The notes: a model not told the origin generated them from the letters alone. A stretch of 64,000 bases of DNA from Pseudomonas oryzae (GCF_900104805.1 NZ_LT629751.1:3329001-3393000); one strand, 5' to 3'. Counted from the first letter of the stretch, positions 1 through 9,948 are shown. A program made the numbers and translations.

Positions 1-220
1 GCTTGCTGTCGTAGAGCACCTTGTCGATGCCCGGCGCGTTGCGCAGGAAGCGCTGCTTGCGCTCCATGACGTAGGCGTACAGCGCCTTGTCGCTCTGCAC
101 CGCGTGGCGTTCGGGGTAGCGTTGGGCCAGGTACTCGCCGAGACGGCCGGCGTCGATCAGCCGGTGCACCTGCTCCTGCAGGTGGGACGGGTAGGCGGCG
201 AGGTACTTGAGCGCGGTCAT
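1..220 (-). CDS. YgjP-like metal-dependent hydrolase (DUF45/M48), 3' end outside window
   Basis: The reverse complement from the ATG at 220 stays open to the window edge (73 codons), so the stop codon and most of the protein are missing. The visible part begins MTALKYLAAYPSHLQEQVHR and continues through QSDKALYAYVMERKQRFLRNAP. This resembles the N-terminus of the small (about 165 aa) YgjP-like metallopeptidases of Pseudomonas as I remember them. In that family the zinc-binding HExxH motif lies further downstream, outside this window, so the catalytic residues cannot be checked. Family assignment is by recognition of the N-terminus only. Confidence 0.6.
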   Translation of the reverse strand, partial: MTALKYLAAYPSHLQEQVHRLIDAGRLGEYLAQRYPERHAVQSDKALYAYVMERKQRFLRNAPGIDKVLYDSK

Positions 221-256
221 CGGCGGGGCCAGCGATGGGGATACGAGGCCGCCATT

Positions 257-706
257 CTAACCGCCCTGCCGCTCCGCCGGCTCGCCGCCGGGAAGCCGGC
301 GCGCGAGCAGGAAGTGCTGGCCGGCCAGCAGCGCGGCGGCGTTCACCGCGGTCATGAACACGCCGATACCGCGCAGCCCGGGCCCCTCGGTGAGGTCGAG
401 CAGGCACAGCAGGAGCAGCCAGCCGGTGCCCAGCGCCTGCCCCCAGTACCAGCGGCGGAACAGCGCCTCGCGGCGGCTCATCACCAGCAGGAAGCACAGC
501 AGCGGGGCGAGGAAGATGCTCACCACCAGCAGGTGGTGGAATTCGGCGCGCAGCGTACCGCTGTGCAGCAGGCTGATCAGGCAGAACAGCATGAACGCGG
601 CATACAGCCAGTTGACCAGGCGGTAGATGCCGAGGCCCGGCAGCGTGCCGGCCGGCGGCGCGGGCGGTTTGGCGCCCGGCGGGGCGTAGGGGTTGAACTC
701 GTCCAT
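257..706 (-). CDS. Small four-helix inner-membrane protein of unknown function
   Basis: A 149-aa protein starting MDEFNPYAPPGAKPPAPPAG. After a short proline-rich cytoplasmic tail come four hydrophobic segments, at about residues 26-48, 57-78, 90-108 and 115-137. This is the usual look of small Pseudomonas membrane proteins that begin with an NPYAPP motif. No enzymatic motif is visible. The reading frame stays open far upstream (to 1009), but the upstream translation is arginine/proline-rich and non-membrane, so the ATG at 706 is the better start. It lies just upstream of the YgjP-like gene on the same strand, 36 bases away, so the two may be co-transcribed. Confidence 0.6.
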   Translation of the reverse strand: MDEFNPYAPPGAKPPAPPAGTLPGLGIYRLVNWLYAAFMLFCLISLLHSGTLRAEFHHLLVVSIFLAPLLCFLLVMSRREALFRRWYWGQALGTGWLLLLCLLDLTEGPGLRGIGVFMTAVNAAALLAGQHFLLARRLPGGEPAERQGG

Positions 707-1001
707 GAGCGCGCTCTCGGGGAAAACTCCGTCGCCGACTATAGCGCAGCCACCGGCCAGCGCGGGCGCATGCCGGGGCCGCGTCGATCCGCCGGCCCGG
801 CGGTTCTTCGCCGGACTCTCCGGCCGCGACCGCCTGTCCCACAGCGACGCCGCCACCTTCCGTGCTACCTTTGGCAACCGCTCGGCACGCCCGCGGGAGC
901 GCCGATCCGGGCTCCGGGCCTGCCGCGCCCAGTCCCCAGGCAGCCTTTCCGCTCCAGCGCCGCACGCCGGCGAGTCACCGTTTGTGCACAGAGTCTCGAG
1001 C

Positions 1002-1820
1002 ATGAGCAAAGATCATCAACCGCGCTGGACCTCCGGCCGGGTCAGGGATGGCATCGAGGAAATCCACATCCGCAAGTGGAACTATTTCATCGACTACATC
1101 CAGGAAACATTCTCGCCCGGCTGCGGCTGGGTGCATCGCGGCCATCGCAAGGACTACTACCGGCTCGAGTCGACCATCGACCGCAAGATCCTCGACAAGT
1201 CGAAGACCGAGCAGCTGCGCAGCGCGCAGCTCGACCGCTTCAAGATGGCGATCCGCGGCAAGCGCGGCGCCAACCCGCCGCAGTACGACGAGCCGCTGGA
1301 ATGGTGGGCGCTCGGCCAGCACTTCGAGCTGCTCACCCCGCTGCTCGACTGGACCCACTCGCCCTACACCGCGGCGTTCTTCGCCTTCGCTCGCACCGGC
1401 GAGGACGACACGCGCAAGCGCATCGTCATCTCGCTGAACAAGAACGAGGTGGAGCACTCGGCCCTGGCGAGCACGGTGCGCTTCTACACGCCGAACTCCG
1501 ACGAGAACGCCCGGGTGCTCGGCCAGAACGGCCTGTTCTCGTTCTGTGAGTCGGGCGAGGAGCTGGAGTCGCTGATCGCCCACGAGTTCGCCGGGGCCAA
1601 GCGCGCCATCCTCAAGAAGATCTACCTGCCCAACACCGAGCGCATCGACGTGCTGCGCGGCCTGGAGCAGATGAACATCAACCACCTGACGCTGTTCCCC
1701 GACCTCAGCGGCGCCAGCAACTACGCCAACATGCAGTTCGAGCTGTACTCCAACCAGGCGCCGGCCAGGCCGGAACCAGTGCCGCGCCCAGCCAGCGAGC
1801 TGGTCGAAGCCGAGGACTGA
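1002..1820 (+). CDS. FRG-domain protein
   Basis: A 272-aa protein of the FRG family. The name-giving (F/H)RG motif is seen in GWVHRGHRKDYYRLESTID at about residues 44-62. The second family hallmark, a LLDWT...P..AAFFAF block, is seen as LLDWTHSPYTAAFFAFAR at about residues 113-130. No signal peptide or membrane segment is present, so a cytosolic protein is expected. The molecular function of FRG domains is poorly known; they occur alone or fused to other domains, often in accessory regions. The longer open frame beginning at 693 is arginine/proline-rich and not convincing, so I start at MSKDHQPRWTS. The gene stands alone and ends at a strong hairpin shared with fba. The 295 bases upstream (707-1001) hold nothing I recognise. 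Confidence 0.75.
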   Translation: MSKDHQPRWTSGRVRDGIEEIHIRKWNYFIDYIQETFSPGCGWVHRGHRKDYYRLESTIDRKILDKSKTEQLRSAQLDRFKMAIRGKRGANPPQYDEPLEWWALGQHFELLTPLLDWTHSPYTAAFFAFARTGEDDTRKRIVISLNKNEVEHSALASTVRFYTPNSDENARVLGQNGLFSFCESGEELESLIAHEFAGAKRAILKKIYLPNTERIDVLRGLEQMNINHLTLFPDLSGASNYANMQFELYSNQAPARPEPVPRPASELVEAED

Positions 1821-1832
1821 GCCCCGTACAGC

Positions 1833-1859
1833 ACAAGGCCCGCACGGGGCGGGCCTTGT
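1833..1859. terminator. Bidirectional hairpin between the FRG gene and fba
   Basis: A 9-bp perfect inverted repeat (ACAAGGCCC at 1833-1841, GGGCCTTGT at 1851-1859) lies 12 bases after the FRG-gene stop and 27 bases before the fba stop on the other strand. There is no long T-run on either side, so efficiency is uncertain. The convergent arrangement fits a shared terminator. Confidence 0.6.
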
Positions 1860-1886
1860 GGGACTGCGAGCAGCGAACGCGCCGGA

Positions 1887-2951
1887 TCAGTTGACCTTGG
1901 CGGCCAGCTCGCCCTTGGCGTAGCGCTGGTACATGCCTTCCAGGGAGATCGGCTTGATCTTCGAGGCGTTGCCGGCGGTGCCGAAGGCCTCGTAGCGGGC
2001 GATGCAGATGTCGCGCATGGCTTCGATGGTCTTGGCGAAGAACTTGCGCGGGTCGAACTCGCTGGGGTGCTCAGCCATCATCCGACGCATGGCGCCGGTG
2101 GAGGCCAGGCGCAGGTCGGTGTCGATGTTGACCTTGCGCACGCCGTGCTTGATACCCTCGACGATCTCCTCGACCGGCACGCCGTAGGTTTCCTTGATGT
2201 CGCCACCGTACTGGTTGATGATCGCCAGCCACTCCTGCGGCACCGAGGAGGAACCGTGCATCACCAGGTGGGTGTTGGGGATGCGCTTGTGGATTTCCTT
2301 GATGCGGTCGATGGCCAGCACGTCGCCGGTCGGCGGCTTGGTGAACTTGTAGGCGCCGTGGCTGGTGCCGATGGCGATGGCCAGGGCGTCGACCTGGGTG
2401 GCCTTGACGAAGGCCGCGGCTTCTTCCGGATCGGTGAGCATCTGGCTGTGGTCGAGGGTGCCCTCGGCGCCGACGCCGTCCTCTTCACCGGCCTGGCCGG
2501 TTTCCAGGCTGCCCAGGCAGCCCAGCTCGCCTTCCACCGACACGCCGCAGGCGTGGGCCATGGCCACGGTCTGCTGGGTGACGCGCACGTTGTAGTCGTA
2601 GTCGGCCGGGGTCTTGCCGTCGGCCATCAGCGAGCCGTCCATCATCACCGAGCTGAAGCCCAGCTGGATCGAGCGCTGGCAGACGTCCGGGCTGGTTCCG
2701 TGGTCCTGGTGCATGCACACCGGGATGTGCGGGAATTCCTCGATGGCGGCGAGGATCAGGTGGCGCAGGAACGGCGCGCCGGCGTACTTGCGGGCGCCGG
2801 CGGAGGCCTGGACGATCACCGGGGAATCGGTCTTGTCGGCCGCTTCCATGATGGCGCGCATCTGCTCGAGGTTGTTGACGTTGAAGGCCGGCACGCCGTA
2901 GCCGAATTCGGCGGCGTGGTCCAGCATCTGGCGCATGCTGATAAGTGCCAT
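1887..2951 (-). CDS. fba: Class II fructose-1,6-bisphosphate aldolase
   Basis: A 354-aa zinc aldolase interconverting fructose-1,6-bisphosphate with dihydroxyacetone phosphate and glyceraldehyde-3-phosphate. The start [20 protein letters not shown], the HQDHG zinc-ligand motif near residue 82, the glycine-rich phosphate-binding stretch [10 protein letters not shown] and the length all fit the Calvin-cycle-type (CbbA) subgroup that serves as the normal Fba in Pseudomonas. In these bacteria, which lack phosphofructokinase, the enzyme works mainly in the gluconeogenic direction. It is the last gene of the minus-strand run tktA-epd-pgk-fba, separated from pgk by a 172-base spacer filled with a palindromic repeat. 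The frame is open further upstream to 3272, but that part has no family similarity. Confidence 0.96.
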   Translation of the reverse strand: MALISMRQMLDHAAEFGYGVPAFNVNNLEQMRAIMEAADKTDSPVIVQASAGARKYAGAPFLRHLILAAIEEFPHIPVCMHQDHGTSPDVCQRSIQLGFSSVMMDGSLMADGKTPADYDYNVRVTQQTVAMAHACGVSVEGELGCLGSLETGQAGEEDGVGAEGTLDHSQMLTDPEEAAAFVKATQVDALAIAIGTSHGAYKFTKPPTGDVLAIDRIKEIHKRIPNTHLVMHGSSSVPQEWLAIINQYGGDIKETYGVPVEEIVEGIKHGVRKVNIDTDLRLASTGAMRRMMAEHPSEFDPRKFFAKTIEAMRDICIARYEAFGTAGNASKIKPISLEGMYQRYAKGELAAKVN

Positions 2952-3034
2952 CTGTGTAGCTCCCAGTAAGGGTCGTTTGATCGGTGCCCAGCCTGCCGCA
3001 GGGGCAGGTCGGGCGCAATATGCTTGCGGTCGGC

Positions 3035-3113
3035 GTAGGGTGGACAACGCGCGCAGTGCTTGTCCACCAATCGGCGCCCACGGTGGACAAGGCTGCGCTG
3101 TTGTCCACCCTAC
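3035..3113. repeat. Intergenic palindrome doublet (GTGGACAA type), pgk-fba spacer
   Basis: The outer arms are GTAGGGTGGACAAC (3035-3048) and GTTGTCCACCCTAC (3100-3113). Inner arms TTGTCCACC (3060-3068) and GGTGGACAA (3082-3090) make two back-to-back hairpins that together can also fold as one long hairpin. The same design recurs at 5377, 11082, 28536, 34827 and 37809 with different arm bases. It resembles a REP/BIME-like intergenic element. Its position in mRNA between pgk and fba suggests an effect on transcript ends or stability. Confidence 0.75.
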
Positions 3114-3123
3114 GGTCATGGCC

Positions 3124-4287
3124 TCAGGCCTTGGCGCGCTCTTCCAGCACCGCCACGGCCGGCAGGACCTTGCCCTCGACGAACTCGAGGAAGGCGCCGC
3201 CACCGGTGGAAATGTAGGAGATCTGCTCGGCCACGCCGTACTTGTCGATGGCCGCCAGGGTGTCGCCACCACCGGCGATGGAGAAGGCGTCGCTGGCGGC
3301 GATGGCCTGGGCCAGCGCCCGGGTGCCGTTGCCGAACTGGTCGAACTCGAACACGCCGACCGGGCCGTTCCACAGGATGGTCTGCGAGGCCTTGAGCATC
3401 TCGGCGAACATCGCGGCGGTCTGCGGGCCGATGTCGAGGATCATGTCGTCGTCGGCGACCTCATTGATGCCCTTGACGGTAGCGGAGGCCGACTCGGCGA
3501 ATTCCTTGGCGACCACCACGTCGACCGGCAGCGGCACGGCGACCTTGGCGGCGATGGCCTTGGCGGTATCCAGCAGGTCGGCTTCGCACAGCGACTTGCC
3601 GACCTTGTAGCCGGCGGCGGCGAGGAAGGTGTTGGCGATGCCGCCGCCGACGATCAGTTGGTCGCAGATCTCGGCCAGCGAGTTCAGCACGTCGAGCTTG
3701 GTGGACACCTTGGAGCCGGCGACGATGGCGACCATCGGCCGCGCCGGCTTGTCGAGGGCCTTGCCCAGGGCTTCCAGCTCAGCGGCCAGCAGCGGGCCGG
3801 CCGCGGCGACCTTGGCGAACTTGGCCACGCCGTGGGTCGAACCCTCGGCACGGTGGGCGGTGCCGAAGGCGTCCATGACGAACACGTCGCACAGCGCGGC
3901 GTACTGCTGCGCCAGCTCGTCGCTGTTCTTCTTCTCGCCCTTGTTGAAGCGCACGTTCTCGAACAGCACGACCTGGCCCGGCTGCACGTCGACGCCGCCC
4001 AGGTAGTCCCGGACCAGCGGCACGTCGCGGCCGAGGGCCTTGGACAGGTAGTCGGCGACCGGCTGCAGGCTGTTCTCGGCGGAGAACTCGCCCTCGGTCG
4101 GGCGGCCCAGGTGCGAGCAGACCATCACCGCCGCGCCCTTCTCCAGCGCCAGCTTGATGGTCGGCAGGGAGGCCAGGATGCGCGCGTCGCTCTTCACCAC
4201 GCCGTCCTTCACCGGGACGTTGAGGTCTTCGCGGATCAGCACGCGCTTACCGGCGAGGTCGAGGTCGGTCATCTTCAAAACGGTCAT
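3124..4287 (-). CDS. pgk: Phosphoglycerate kinase
   Basis: A 387-aa enzyme that transfers a phosphate between 1,3-bisphosphoglycerate and ADP. The N-terminal signature [16 protein letters not shown] (residues about 14-29), the [10 protein letters not shown] segment and the C-terminal nucleotide-binding GGGDTLAA motif are all present, and the length is typical. The start [16 protein letters not shown] is used as in other pseudomonads; MTDLDL five codons later is an alternative. The stop of epd lies 12 bases upstream on the same strand, so epd and pgk are almost certainly one transcript. Confidence 0.97.
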   Translation of the reverse strand: MTVLKMTDLDLAGKRVLIREDLNVPVKDGVVKSDARILASLPTIKLALEKGAAVMVCSHLGRPTEGEFSAENSLQPVADYLSKALGRDVPLVRDYLGGVDVQPGQVVLFENVRFNKGEKKNSDELAQQYAALCDVFVMDAFGTAHRAEGSTHGVAKFAKVAAAGPLLAAELEALGKALDKPARPMVAIVAGSKVSTKLDVLNSLAEICDQLIVGGGIANTFLAAAGYKVGKSLCEADLLDTAKAIAAKVAVPLPVDVVVAKEFAESASATVKGINEVADDDMILDIGPQTAAMFAEMLKASQTILWNGPVGVFEFDQFGNGTRALAQAIAASDAFSIAGGGDTLAAIDKYGVAEQISYISTGGGAFLEFVEGKVLPAVAVLEERAKA

Positions 4288-4299
4288 GGGCTCAGTCCT

Positions 4300-5352
4300 T
4301 TACATGGGCTGTGGGCGATGGGCGACGCGCAGGAAGTGTTCCGCCACGTCGAGCATGCGGTTGGCAAAGCCCCACTCGTTGTCGAACCAGGCCAGCAGGT
4401 TGACCAGCCGCGGGCCGGAAACCAGGGTCTGGCTGCCATCGACGATGGCCGAGTGGGGGTCGTGATTGAAGTCGCAGCTGGCGTGGGGCAGCTCGGTGTA
4501 GGCCACCAGGCCCTGCAGCGGGCCGCTGGCGGCGGCCTCGCGCAGCACGCGGTTGATCTCGGCCGCGCTGGTGTCGCGGCGGGTCTGCAGGGTGATGTCC
4601 AGGCAGGAGACGTTGACCGTCGGCACGCGGATCGCCTTGGCCTTGACCCGTCCGGACAATTCGGGGAGCAGGCGCTCGATGCCACGGGCGAGGCCGGTGG
4701 ACACCGGGATCACCGACTGGAACGCCGAGCGGGTGCGGCGCAGGTCCTCGTGGTGGTAGGCGTCGATCACCGGCTGGTCGTTCATCGCCGAGTGGATGGT
4801 GGTGATCGCCACGTAGTCGAGGCCGATCGCCTCGTCGAGCAACTTGAGCAGCGGCACGCTGCAGTTGGTGGTGCACGAGGCGTTGGACAGCAGCTTCTCG
4901 GCGCCGCTCAGGCTGGCCTGGTTGACGCCGTAGACGACGGTGGCGTCGACGTCGGCTTCGCTGGCCATCGGCTGGGAGAACAGCACGCGCGGCGCGCCGG
5001 CAGCGAGGAAACGCTCGCCATCGGCGCGGCTGTGGTAGACGCCGGAGCACTCCAGCACCAGATCGACGCCCAGCGCCGCCCAGTCGATGGCCTCGGGCGT
5101 CGCCTGGCGCAGCACCTTCACGCAGTCGCCGTTGATGTGCAGGCAGTCGCCGGCGACCTTCACCTCGCCGGGGAAGCGGCCGTGGGTGGAGTCGAAGCGG
5201 GTCAGGTACTCGATGCTGGCCTGGTCGGCCAGATCGTTGAGCGCGACTATCTCCAGGGCGGCATCCGCGCCGCGCTCGTAGAGGGCGCGCAGCACGCAGC
5301 GGCCGATGCGGCCGTAGCCGTTGAGGGCGACTTTGTAGGGACGGTTGGGCAT
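4300..5352 (-). CDS. epd: D-erythrose-4-phosphate dehydrogenase (GapA-like)
   Basis: A 350-aa NAD-dependent dehydrogenase. It starts MPNRPYKVALNGYGRIGRCV, with the Rossmann GYGRIGR motif, and has the catalytic cysteine in SNASCTTNC at about residue 160. The family oxidises erythrose-4-phosphate to erythronate-4-phosphate for pyridoxal phosphate synthesis. The position between transketolase (which makes erythrose-4-phosphate) and pgk is the conserved Pseudomonas and E. coli arrangement and favours epd over gapA. Some activity on glyceraldehyde-3-phosphate is possible in this family. The spacer to tktA carries two palindromic repeats. Confidence 0.92.
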   Translation of the reverse strand: MPNRPYKVALNGYGRIGRCVLRALYERGADAALEIVALNDLADQASIEYLTRFDSTHGRFPGEVKVAGDCLHINGDCVKVLRQATPEAIDWAALGVDLVLECSGVYHSRADGERFLAAGAPRVLFSQPMASEADVDATVVYGVNQASLSGAEKLLSNASCTTNCSVPLLKLLDEAIGLDYVAITTIHSAMNDQPVIDAYHHEDLRRTRSAFQSVIPVSTGLARGIERLLPELSGRVKAKAIRVPTVNVSCLDITLQTRRDTSAAEINRVLREAAASGPLQGLVAYTELPHASCDFNHDPHSAIVDGSQTLVSGPRLVNLLAWFDNEWGFANRMLDVAEHFLRVAHRPQPM

Positions 5353-5376
5353 GGCTGCTCTGCTTGTGGTGCCGGT

Positions 5377-5454
5377 GGTGGAAAACCGCTGCGCGGGTTT
5401 TCCACCCTACGGAAGGATCAGACCCTGCAGGGTGGATGGCCGCAGCCATCCACC
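5377..5454. repeat. Two intergenic palindromes (GTGGAAAAC and GTGGATGGC types), tktA-epd spacer
   Basis: The first hairpin has arms GGTGGAAAAC (about 5377-5386) and GTTTTCCACCCTAC (5397-5410) around a CGCTGCGCGG-like loop. The second has arms GGTGGATGGC (5431-5440) and GCCATCCACC (5445-5454). Both belong to the recurrent family described at 3035. In each copy the two arms match although the arm sequence differs between copies. Confidence 0.7.
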
Positions 5455-5464
5455 TCGCGCGGCA

Positions 5465-7465
5465 TCAGGCGTCCAGCAGCTCGGCAGCGGTTTCCAGGAT
5501 GTTGTCGAGGGTGAAGCCGAACTCCTCGAACAGCTGGCCGGCCGGCGCGGATTCGCCGAAGGTGGTCATGCCGATGATGCGGCCTTCCAGGCCGACGTAC
5601 TTGTACCAGAAGTCGGCATGCGCGGCCTCGATGGCGATGCGCGCGCCGACCTGCACCGGCAGCACGGCCTGCTTGTAGGCGGCGTCCTGCTGGTCGAACA
5701 CGGTGGTCGACGGCATCGACACCACGCGCACCTGGCGGCCTTGCGCGGTCAGCGCATCAAAGGCCTGCACGGCCAGACCGACTTCAGAACCGGTGGCGAT
5801 CAGGATCAGTTCCGGCTCGCCGGCGCAGTCCTTGAGCACGTAGCCACCGCGGGCGATGTCGGCGATCTGCTGCTCGCTGCGCGGCTGGTGCGGCAGGTTC
5901 TGGCGGCTGAACACCAGCGCGGACGGGCCGTCCTGGCGCTCGATGGCGTACTTCCAGGCCACCGCGGACTCCACCGCGTCGGCCGGGCGCCAGCAGTCGA
6001 GGTTCGGCGTGCCGCGCAGGCTGGCCAGCTGCTCGATCGGCTGGTGGGTCGGGCCGTCCTCGCCCAGACCGATGGAGTCGTGGGTGAACACGTGCAGCAC
6101 GCGCTGCTTCATCAGCGCCGACATGCGCACGGCGTTGCGCGCGTATTCCATGAAGATCAGGAAGGTGGCGCCGTAGGGAATGAAGCCGCCGTGCAGGGCG
6201 ACGCCGTTCATGATCGCCGCCATGCCGAACTCGCGCACGCCGTAGTGCACGTAGTTGCCGCCGGCGTCGTCGTGGGCCAGGCCCTTGCAGCCCTTCCACA
6301 GGGTCAGGTTGGAACCGGCGAGGTCGGCCGAGCCGCCGAGGAACTCGGGCAGCAGCGGGCCGAAGGCGTTGAGGGTGTTCTGGCTGGCCTTGCGGCTGGC
6401 GATGGTCTCGCCCTTGGCGGCGACCTCGGCGACGTAGGCGGCGGCCTTGGCGCTGAAGTCGGCGGGCAGCTCGCCGGCCAGGCGGCGCTGGAACTCGGCG
6501 GCCAGCTCGGGGAACTCGGCGGCGTAGGCGGCAAACTTGTCGTTCCAGGCGGCCTCGCGGGCGGTGCCGGCTTCCTTGGCGTCCCACTCGGCGTAGATGT
6601 CCGCCGGGATCTCGAACGGGCCGTGGTTCCAGCCGAGCTGGGCGCGGGTGGCGGCGATCTCGTCGGCCCCCAGCGGCGCACCGTGGCACTCTTCCTTGCC
6701 GGCCTTGTTCGGCGAACCGAAGCCGATCACGGTCTTGCAGCAGATCAGGGTCGGGCGCGCGGTTTCGCCACGCGCGGTCTCGATGGCCTGCTTGATCTCC
6801 TCGGCGTCGTGGCCGTCGACGTTGCGGATCACCTGCCAGCCGTAGGCCTCGAAGCGCGCCGGGGTGTCGTCGGTGAACCAGCCCTCGACCTCGCCGTCGA
6901 TGGAGATGCCGTTGTCGTCGTAGAAGGCGACCAGCTTGCCCAGGCCCAGGGTGCCGGCCAGCGAGCAGACTTCGTGGCTGATGCCTTCCATCATGCAGCC
7001 GTCGCCGAGGAACACGTAGGTGTGGTGATCGACGATGTCGTGGCCCGGACGGTTGAACTGCGCGGCCAGCACCTTCTCGGCGAGGGCGAAGCCGACGGCG
7101 TTGGCGATGCCCTGGCCGAGCGGGCCGGTGGTGGTCTCCACGCCCGGGGTGTAGCCGTATTCCGGGTGGCCCGGGGTGCGGCTGTGCAGCTGGCGGAACT
7201 GCTTGAGGTCGTCGATGCCGAGGTCGTAGCCGGAGAGGTGCAGCAGCGAGTAGATCAGCATCGAGCCGTGGCCGTTGGACAGCACGAAGCGGTCGCGGTC
7301 GGCCCACTGCGGGTTCTGCGGGTTGTGCTTGAGGTAGTCGCGCCACAGCACTTCGGCGATGTCCGCCATGCCCATGGGTGCGCCGGGATGGCCGCTGTTG
7401 GCTTTCTGCACGGCATCCATGCTGAGGGCACGAATGGCATTGGCTCGGTCACGACGGCTGGGCAT
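5465..7465 (-). CDS. tktA: Transketolase
   Basis: A 666-aa thiamine-diphosphate enzyme of the non-oxidative pentose phosphate pathway. The N-terminus [20 protein letters not shown], the [12 protein letters not shown] segment (about residues 24-35), the TPP-binding [12 protein letters not shown] motif (about 155-166) and the [16 protein letters not shown] block in the pyrimidine-binding domain are all present, and the length is typical. The open frame continues upstream to 8614, but the region beyond 7465 is antisense to the SahR-like gene, so the ATG at 7465 is the start. It heads the tktA-epd-pgk-fba run and is divergent from the SahR-metK pair. Confidence 0.97.
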   Translation of the reverse strand: MPSRRDRANAIRALSMDAVQKANSGHPGAPMGMADIAEVLWRDYLKHNPQNPQWADRDRFVLSNGHGSMLIYSLLHLSGYDLGIDDLKQFRQLHSRTPGHPEYGYTPGVETTTGPLGQGIANAVGFALAEKVLAAQFNRPGHDIVDHHTYVFLGDGCMMEGISHEVCSLAGTLGLGKLVAFYDDNGISIDGEVEGWFTDDTPARFEAYGWQVIRNVDGHDAEEIKQAIETARGETARPTLICCKTVIGFGSPNKAGKEECHGAPLGADEIAATRAQLGWNHGPFEIPADIYAEWDAKEAGTAREAAWNDKFAAYAAEFPELAAEFQRRLAGELPADFSAKAAAYVAEVAAKGETIASRKASQNTLNAFGPLLPEFLGGSADLAGSNLTLWKGCKGLAHDDAGGNYVHYGVREFGMAAIMNGVALHGGFIPYGATFLIFMEYARNAVRMSALMKQRVLHVFTHDSIGLGEDGPTHQPIEQLASLRGTPNLDCWRPADAVESAVAWKYAIERQDGPSALVFSRQNLPHQPRSEQQIADIARGGYVLKDCAGEPELILIATGSEVGLAVQAFDALTAQGRQVRVVSMPSTTVFDQQDAAYKQAVLPVQVGARIAIEAAHADFWYKYVGLEGRIIGMTTFGESAPAGQLFEEFGFTLDNILETAAELLDA

Positions 7466-7594
7466 CGCTGGTCTCCTGCAGGGGGGCTTGACGAAAAAAG
7501 GCCGCCATTTTCGCCCACAGGCGGGGGAACGGGCAATCACAGATGGTCGATCCGGGCGAATCGGCCTGCCGTCCGGACTGTGATCAAGCGCCAA

Positions 7595-7612
7595 TATCAA
7601 AACTTTTTGATA
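7595..7612. promoter_or_regulatory. Perfect AT-rich palindrome, probable SahR operator
   Basis: TATCAAAA (7595-7602) and TTTTGATA (7605-7612) form a perfect 8+8 bp inverted repeat with a 2-bp centre. It lies 46 bases before the ATG of the ArsR-type regulator and 130 bases upstream of the divergent tktA. Such an AT-rich palindrome stands out in this GC-rich DNA. ArsR-family proteins bind inverted repeats of this kind, usually at their own promoter. Assignment to SahR is inference from position. Confidence 0.6.
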
Positions 7613-7657
7613 CAGGCATTGCGCCACCGGATCGCGCCGACTAGACTTCGCCGCCTT

Positions 7658-8638
7658 ATGAGCATCCAGCCTGCCCTCCGCCACGACCCGAGCGAGCACC
7701 TGGCCGCCCTGTGCAAGGCTGCCGGCGACCCGCTGCGCCTGCGTGTGCTGCGCGTGCTGGCCAGCGACTCGTTCGGCGTACTGGAGCTGGCGCAGATCTT
7801 CGCCATGCGCCAGTCGGGCATCAGCCATCATCTCAAGGTGCTGGCCCAGGCCGGGCTGGTGGCCACCCGCCGCGAGGGCACCGCGATCTTCTATCGCCGC
7901 GCCCTGGCGAGCGGCGGCGAGACCGGCAGCACGCTGCACGCGGCGCTGCTCGAGGAGGTGGACACGCTGGAGCTGCCGGGCGAGGTGCAGGCGCGCATCG
8001 CCGAGGTACAGGCGCAGCGCGCCGCTGCGGCGCACGACTTCTTCGCCCGTACCGTGGAGAAGTTCCGCGCCCAGCAGGACCTGATCGCCGGCCTGCCGCA
8101 GTACCGCGACAGCCTGCTGGCCCTGCTCGACGCCCTGCACTTCCCGGCCAGCGCCACCGCGCTGGAGGTCGGCCCCGGCGACGGCGCCTTCCTGCCCGAG
8201 CTGGCGCGGCGCTTCGCCGCCGTCACCGCGCTGGACAGCAGCCCGGCGATGCTCGAACTGGCGCGCCAGCGCTGCCAGGCCGAAGGACTGGCCAACGTCG
8301 AACTGAAACTGGCCGATGCGCTGCACGACGAACAGGCGCCGGCCGACTGCGTGGTGCTGAACATGGTGCTGCACCACTTCGCCGAGCCGGCCGTGGCGAT
8401 GCGCCAGCTGGCGCGGCTGGTCCGCCCCGGCGGCAGCCTGCTGCTGACCGAGCTGTGCAGCCATGCCCAGGGCTGGGCGCGCGAGGCGTGCGGCGATCTG
8501 TGGCTGGGTTTCGATCAGGACGAACTGGCCCGCTGGGCCGAACAGGCGGGACTGGAGAGCGGCGAAAGCTTGTATCTGGGCCTGCGCAACGGTTTCCAGA
8601 TCCAGGTACGGCACTTCGCCCGCCCGGATCAGAATTGA
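7658..8638 (+). CDS. sahR: ArsR-family regulator with methyltransferase-like domain, SahR-like
   Basis: A 326-aa protein with two parts. Residues about 10-95 form an ArsR winged helix ([19 protein letters not shown], then [19 protein letters not shown] as recognition helix). Residues about 150-320 form a SAM-binding methyltransferase-like fold with motif [16 protein letters not shown]. SahR proteins of this architecture are reported to sense S-adenosylhomocysteine and repress SAM-cycle genes, including metK; the methylase-like domain acts as the sensor. The next gene is metK, 62 bases downstream on the same strand, which supports the call. A perfect palindrome at 7595-7612 is the likely autoregulatory site. 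It could instead be a true methyltransferase. Confidence 0.8.
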   Translation: MSIQPALRHDPSEHLAALCKAAGDPLRLRVLRVLASDSFGVLELAQIFAMRQSGISHHLKVLAQAGLVATRREGTAIFYRRALASGGETGSTLHAALLEEVDTLELPGEVQARIAEVQAQRAAAAHDFFARTVEKFRAQQDLIAGLPQYRDSLLALLDALHFPASATALEVGPGDGAFLPELARRFAAVTALDSSPAMLELARQRCQAEGLANVELKLADALHDEQAPADCVVLNMVLHHFAEPAVAMRQLARLVRPGGSLLLTELCSHAQGWAREACGDLWLGFDQDELARWAEQAGLESGESLYLGLRNGFQIQVRHFARPDQN

Positions 8639-8700
8639 CTACAGCTGTATGACACGGCCGCGAGGCCGACTCACCCACCGGTAATAACAGGAACCGATAG

Positions 8701-9891
8701 ATGAGCGAATATTCCATTTTCACCTCCGAGTCCGTGTCCGAAGGCCATCCGGACAAGATCGCCGACCAGATCTCCGATGCGGTGCTCGACGCCATCATTA
8801 CCCAGGACAAGCACGCCCGCGTGGCCTGCGAGACCCTGGTGAAGACCGGCGTGGCCATCGTCGCCGGCGAGATCACCACCAGCGCCTGGGTCGACCTCGA
8901 GCAGATCGTCCGCGACGTGATCTGCGACATCGGCTACACCAGCTCCGACGTCGGCTTCGACGGCGCCACCTGCGGCGTGCTGAACATCATCGGCAAGCAG
9001 TCGGTGGACATCAACCAAGGCGTCGACCGCGCCAAGCCGGAAGACCAGGGCGCCGGCGACCAGGGCCTGATGTTCGGCTACGCCAGCAACGAGACCGACG
9101 TGCTGATGCCGGCACCGATCTGCTTCTCCCACCGTCTGGTCGAGCGCCAGGCCGAAGCGCGCAAGAGCGGCCTGCTGCCGTGGCTGCGCCCGGACGCCAA
9201 GAGCCAGGTCACCTGCCGCTACGAGAACGGCAAGGTGGTCGGCATCGACGCGGTGGTGCTGTCCACCCAGCACAACCCGGAGATCAGCCAGGCCGACCTG
9301 CAGGAAGCGGTGATGGAGCTGATCATCAAGCACACCCTGCCGGCCGAACTGCTGCACAAGGACACCCAGTTCCACATCAACCCGACCGGCAAGTTCGTCA
9401 TCGGCGGCCCGGTGGGCGACTGCGGCCTGACCGGCCGCAAGATCATCGTCGACTCCTACGGCGGCATGGCCCGCCACGGCGGCGGCGCCTTCTCCGGCAA
9501 GGACCCGTCCAAGGTCGACCGCTCGGCCGCCTACGCCGGCCGCTACGTGGCCAAGAACATCGTCGCCGCCGGCCTCGCCGAGCGCTGCGAGATCCAGGTG
9601 TCCTACGCCATCGGCGTGGCCCTGCCGACCTCCATCTCGGTCAACACCTTCGGCACCGGCAAGATCAGCGACGAGCGCATCGTCCAGCTGGTCCGCGAGC
9701 ACTTCGACCTGCGTCCGTACGCGATCACCAAGATGCTCGACCTGCTGCACCCGATGTACCGCCCGACCGCGGCCTACGGACACTTCGGCCGCAACCCGTT
9801 CGAGATGACCGTGGGCGACGATACCTTCACCGCCTTCACCTGGGAGCGTACCGACAAGGCTGAGGCGCTGCGCGCCGCCGCCGGCCTGTAA
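8701..9891 (+). CDS. metK: S-adenosylmethionine synthetase
   Basis: A 396-aa enzyme that makes SAM from methionine and ATP. It starts [20 protein letters not shown], with the signature GHPDK. The [12 protein letters not shown] motif (about residues 116-127) and the phosphate-binding [16 protein letters not shown] loop (about 260-275) are intact. An AGGAA ribosome-binding site precedes the ATG. It follows the SahR-like gene closely and is probably co-transcribed, or read from its own promoter in the 62-base gap. A rho-independent terminator follows. Confidence 0.98.
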   Translation: MSEYSIFTSESVSEGHPDKIADQISDAVLDAIITQDKHARVACETLVKTGVAIVAGEITTSAWVDLEQIVRDVICDIGYTSSDVGFDGATCGVLNIIGKQSVDINQGVDRAKPEDQGAGDQGLMFGYASNETDVLMPAPICFSHRLVERQAEARKSGLLPWLRPDAKSQVTCRYENGKVVGIDAVVLSTQHNPEISQADLQEAVMELIIKHTLPAELLHKDTQFHINPTGKFVIGGPVGDCGLTGRKIIVDSYGGMARHGGGAFSGKDPSKVDRSAAYAGRYVAKNIVAAGLAERCEIQVSYAIGVALPTSISVNTFGTGKISDERIVQLVREHFDLRPYAITKMLDLLHPMYRPTAAYGHFGRNPFEMTVGDDTFTAFTWERTDKAEALRAAAGL

Positions 9892-9910
9892 GCCCCGCCG
9901 CAGTAGCGAA

Positions 9911-9946
9911 AGCCCCGCCGGCTCCAGAGCCGCGCGGGGCTTTTTT
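9911..9946 (+). terminator. Rho-independent terminator of metK
   Basis: The GC-rich inverted repeat AGCCCCGC ... GCGGGGCT with an extra inner GGCTC/GAGCC pairing is followed by six T residues. It begins about 20 bases after the metK stop. Confidence 0.85.
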
Positions 9947-9948
9947 CA

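Noticed and set aside
2067-2969. Long open frame opposite fba and similar long frames opposite pgk, epd, tktA, gabD, hpaE and others
   Set aside because: High-GC genes leave long open frames on the opposite strand. These translations are low-complexity (rich in Gly, Ala, Arg, His, Val) and match no family, while the genes opposite are certain.
5465-8614. A single 1049-residue fusion of transketolase with an upstream extension
   Set aside because: The upstream part is antisense to the SahR-like gene and has no similarity; the normal transketolase start with family length is at 7465.
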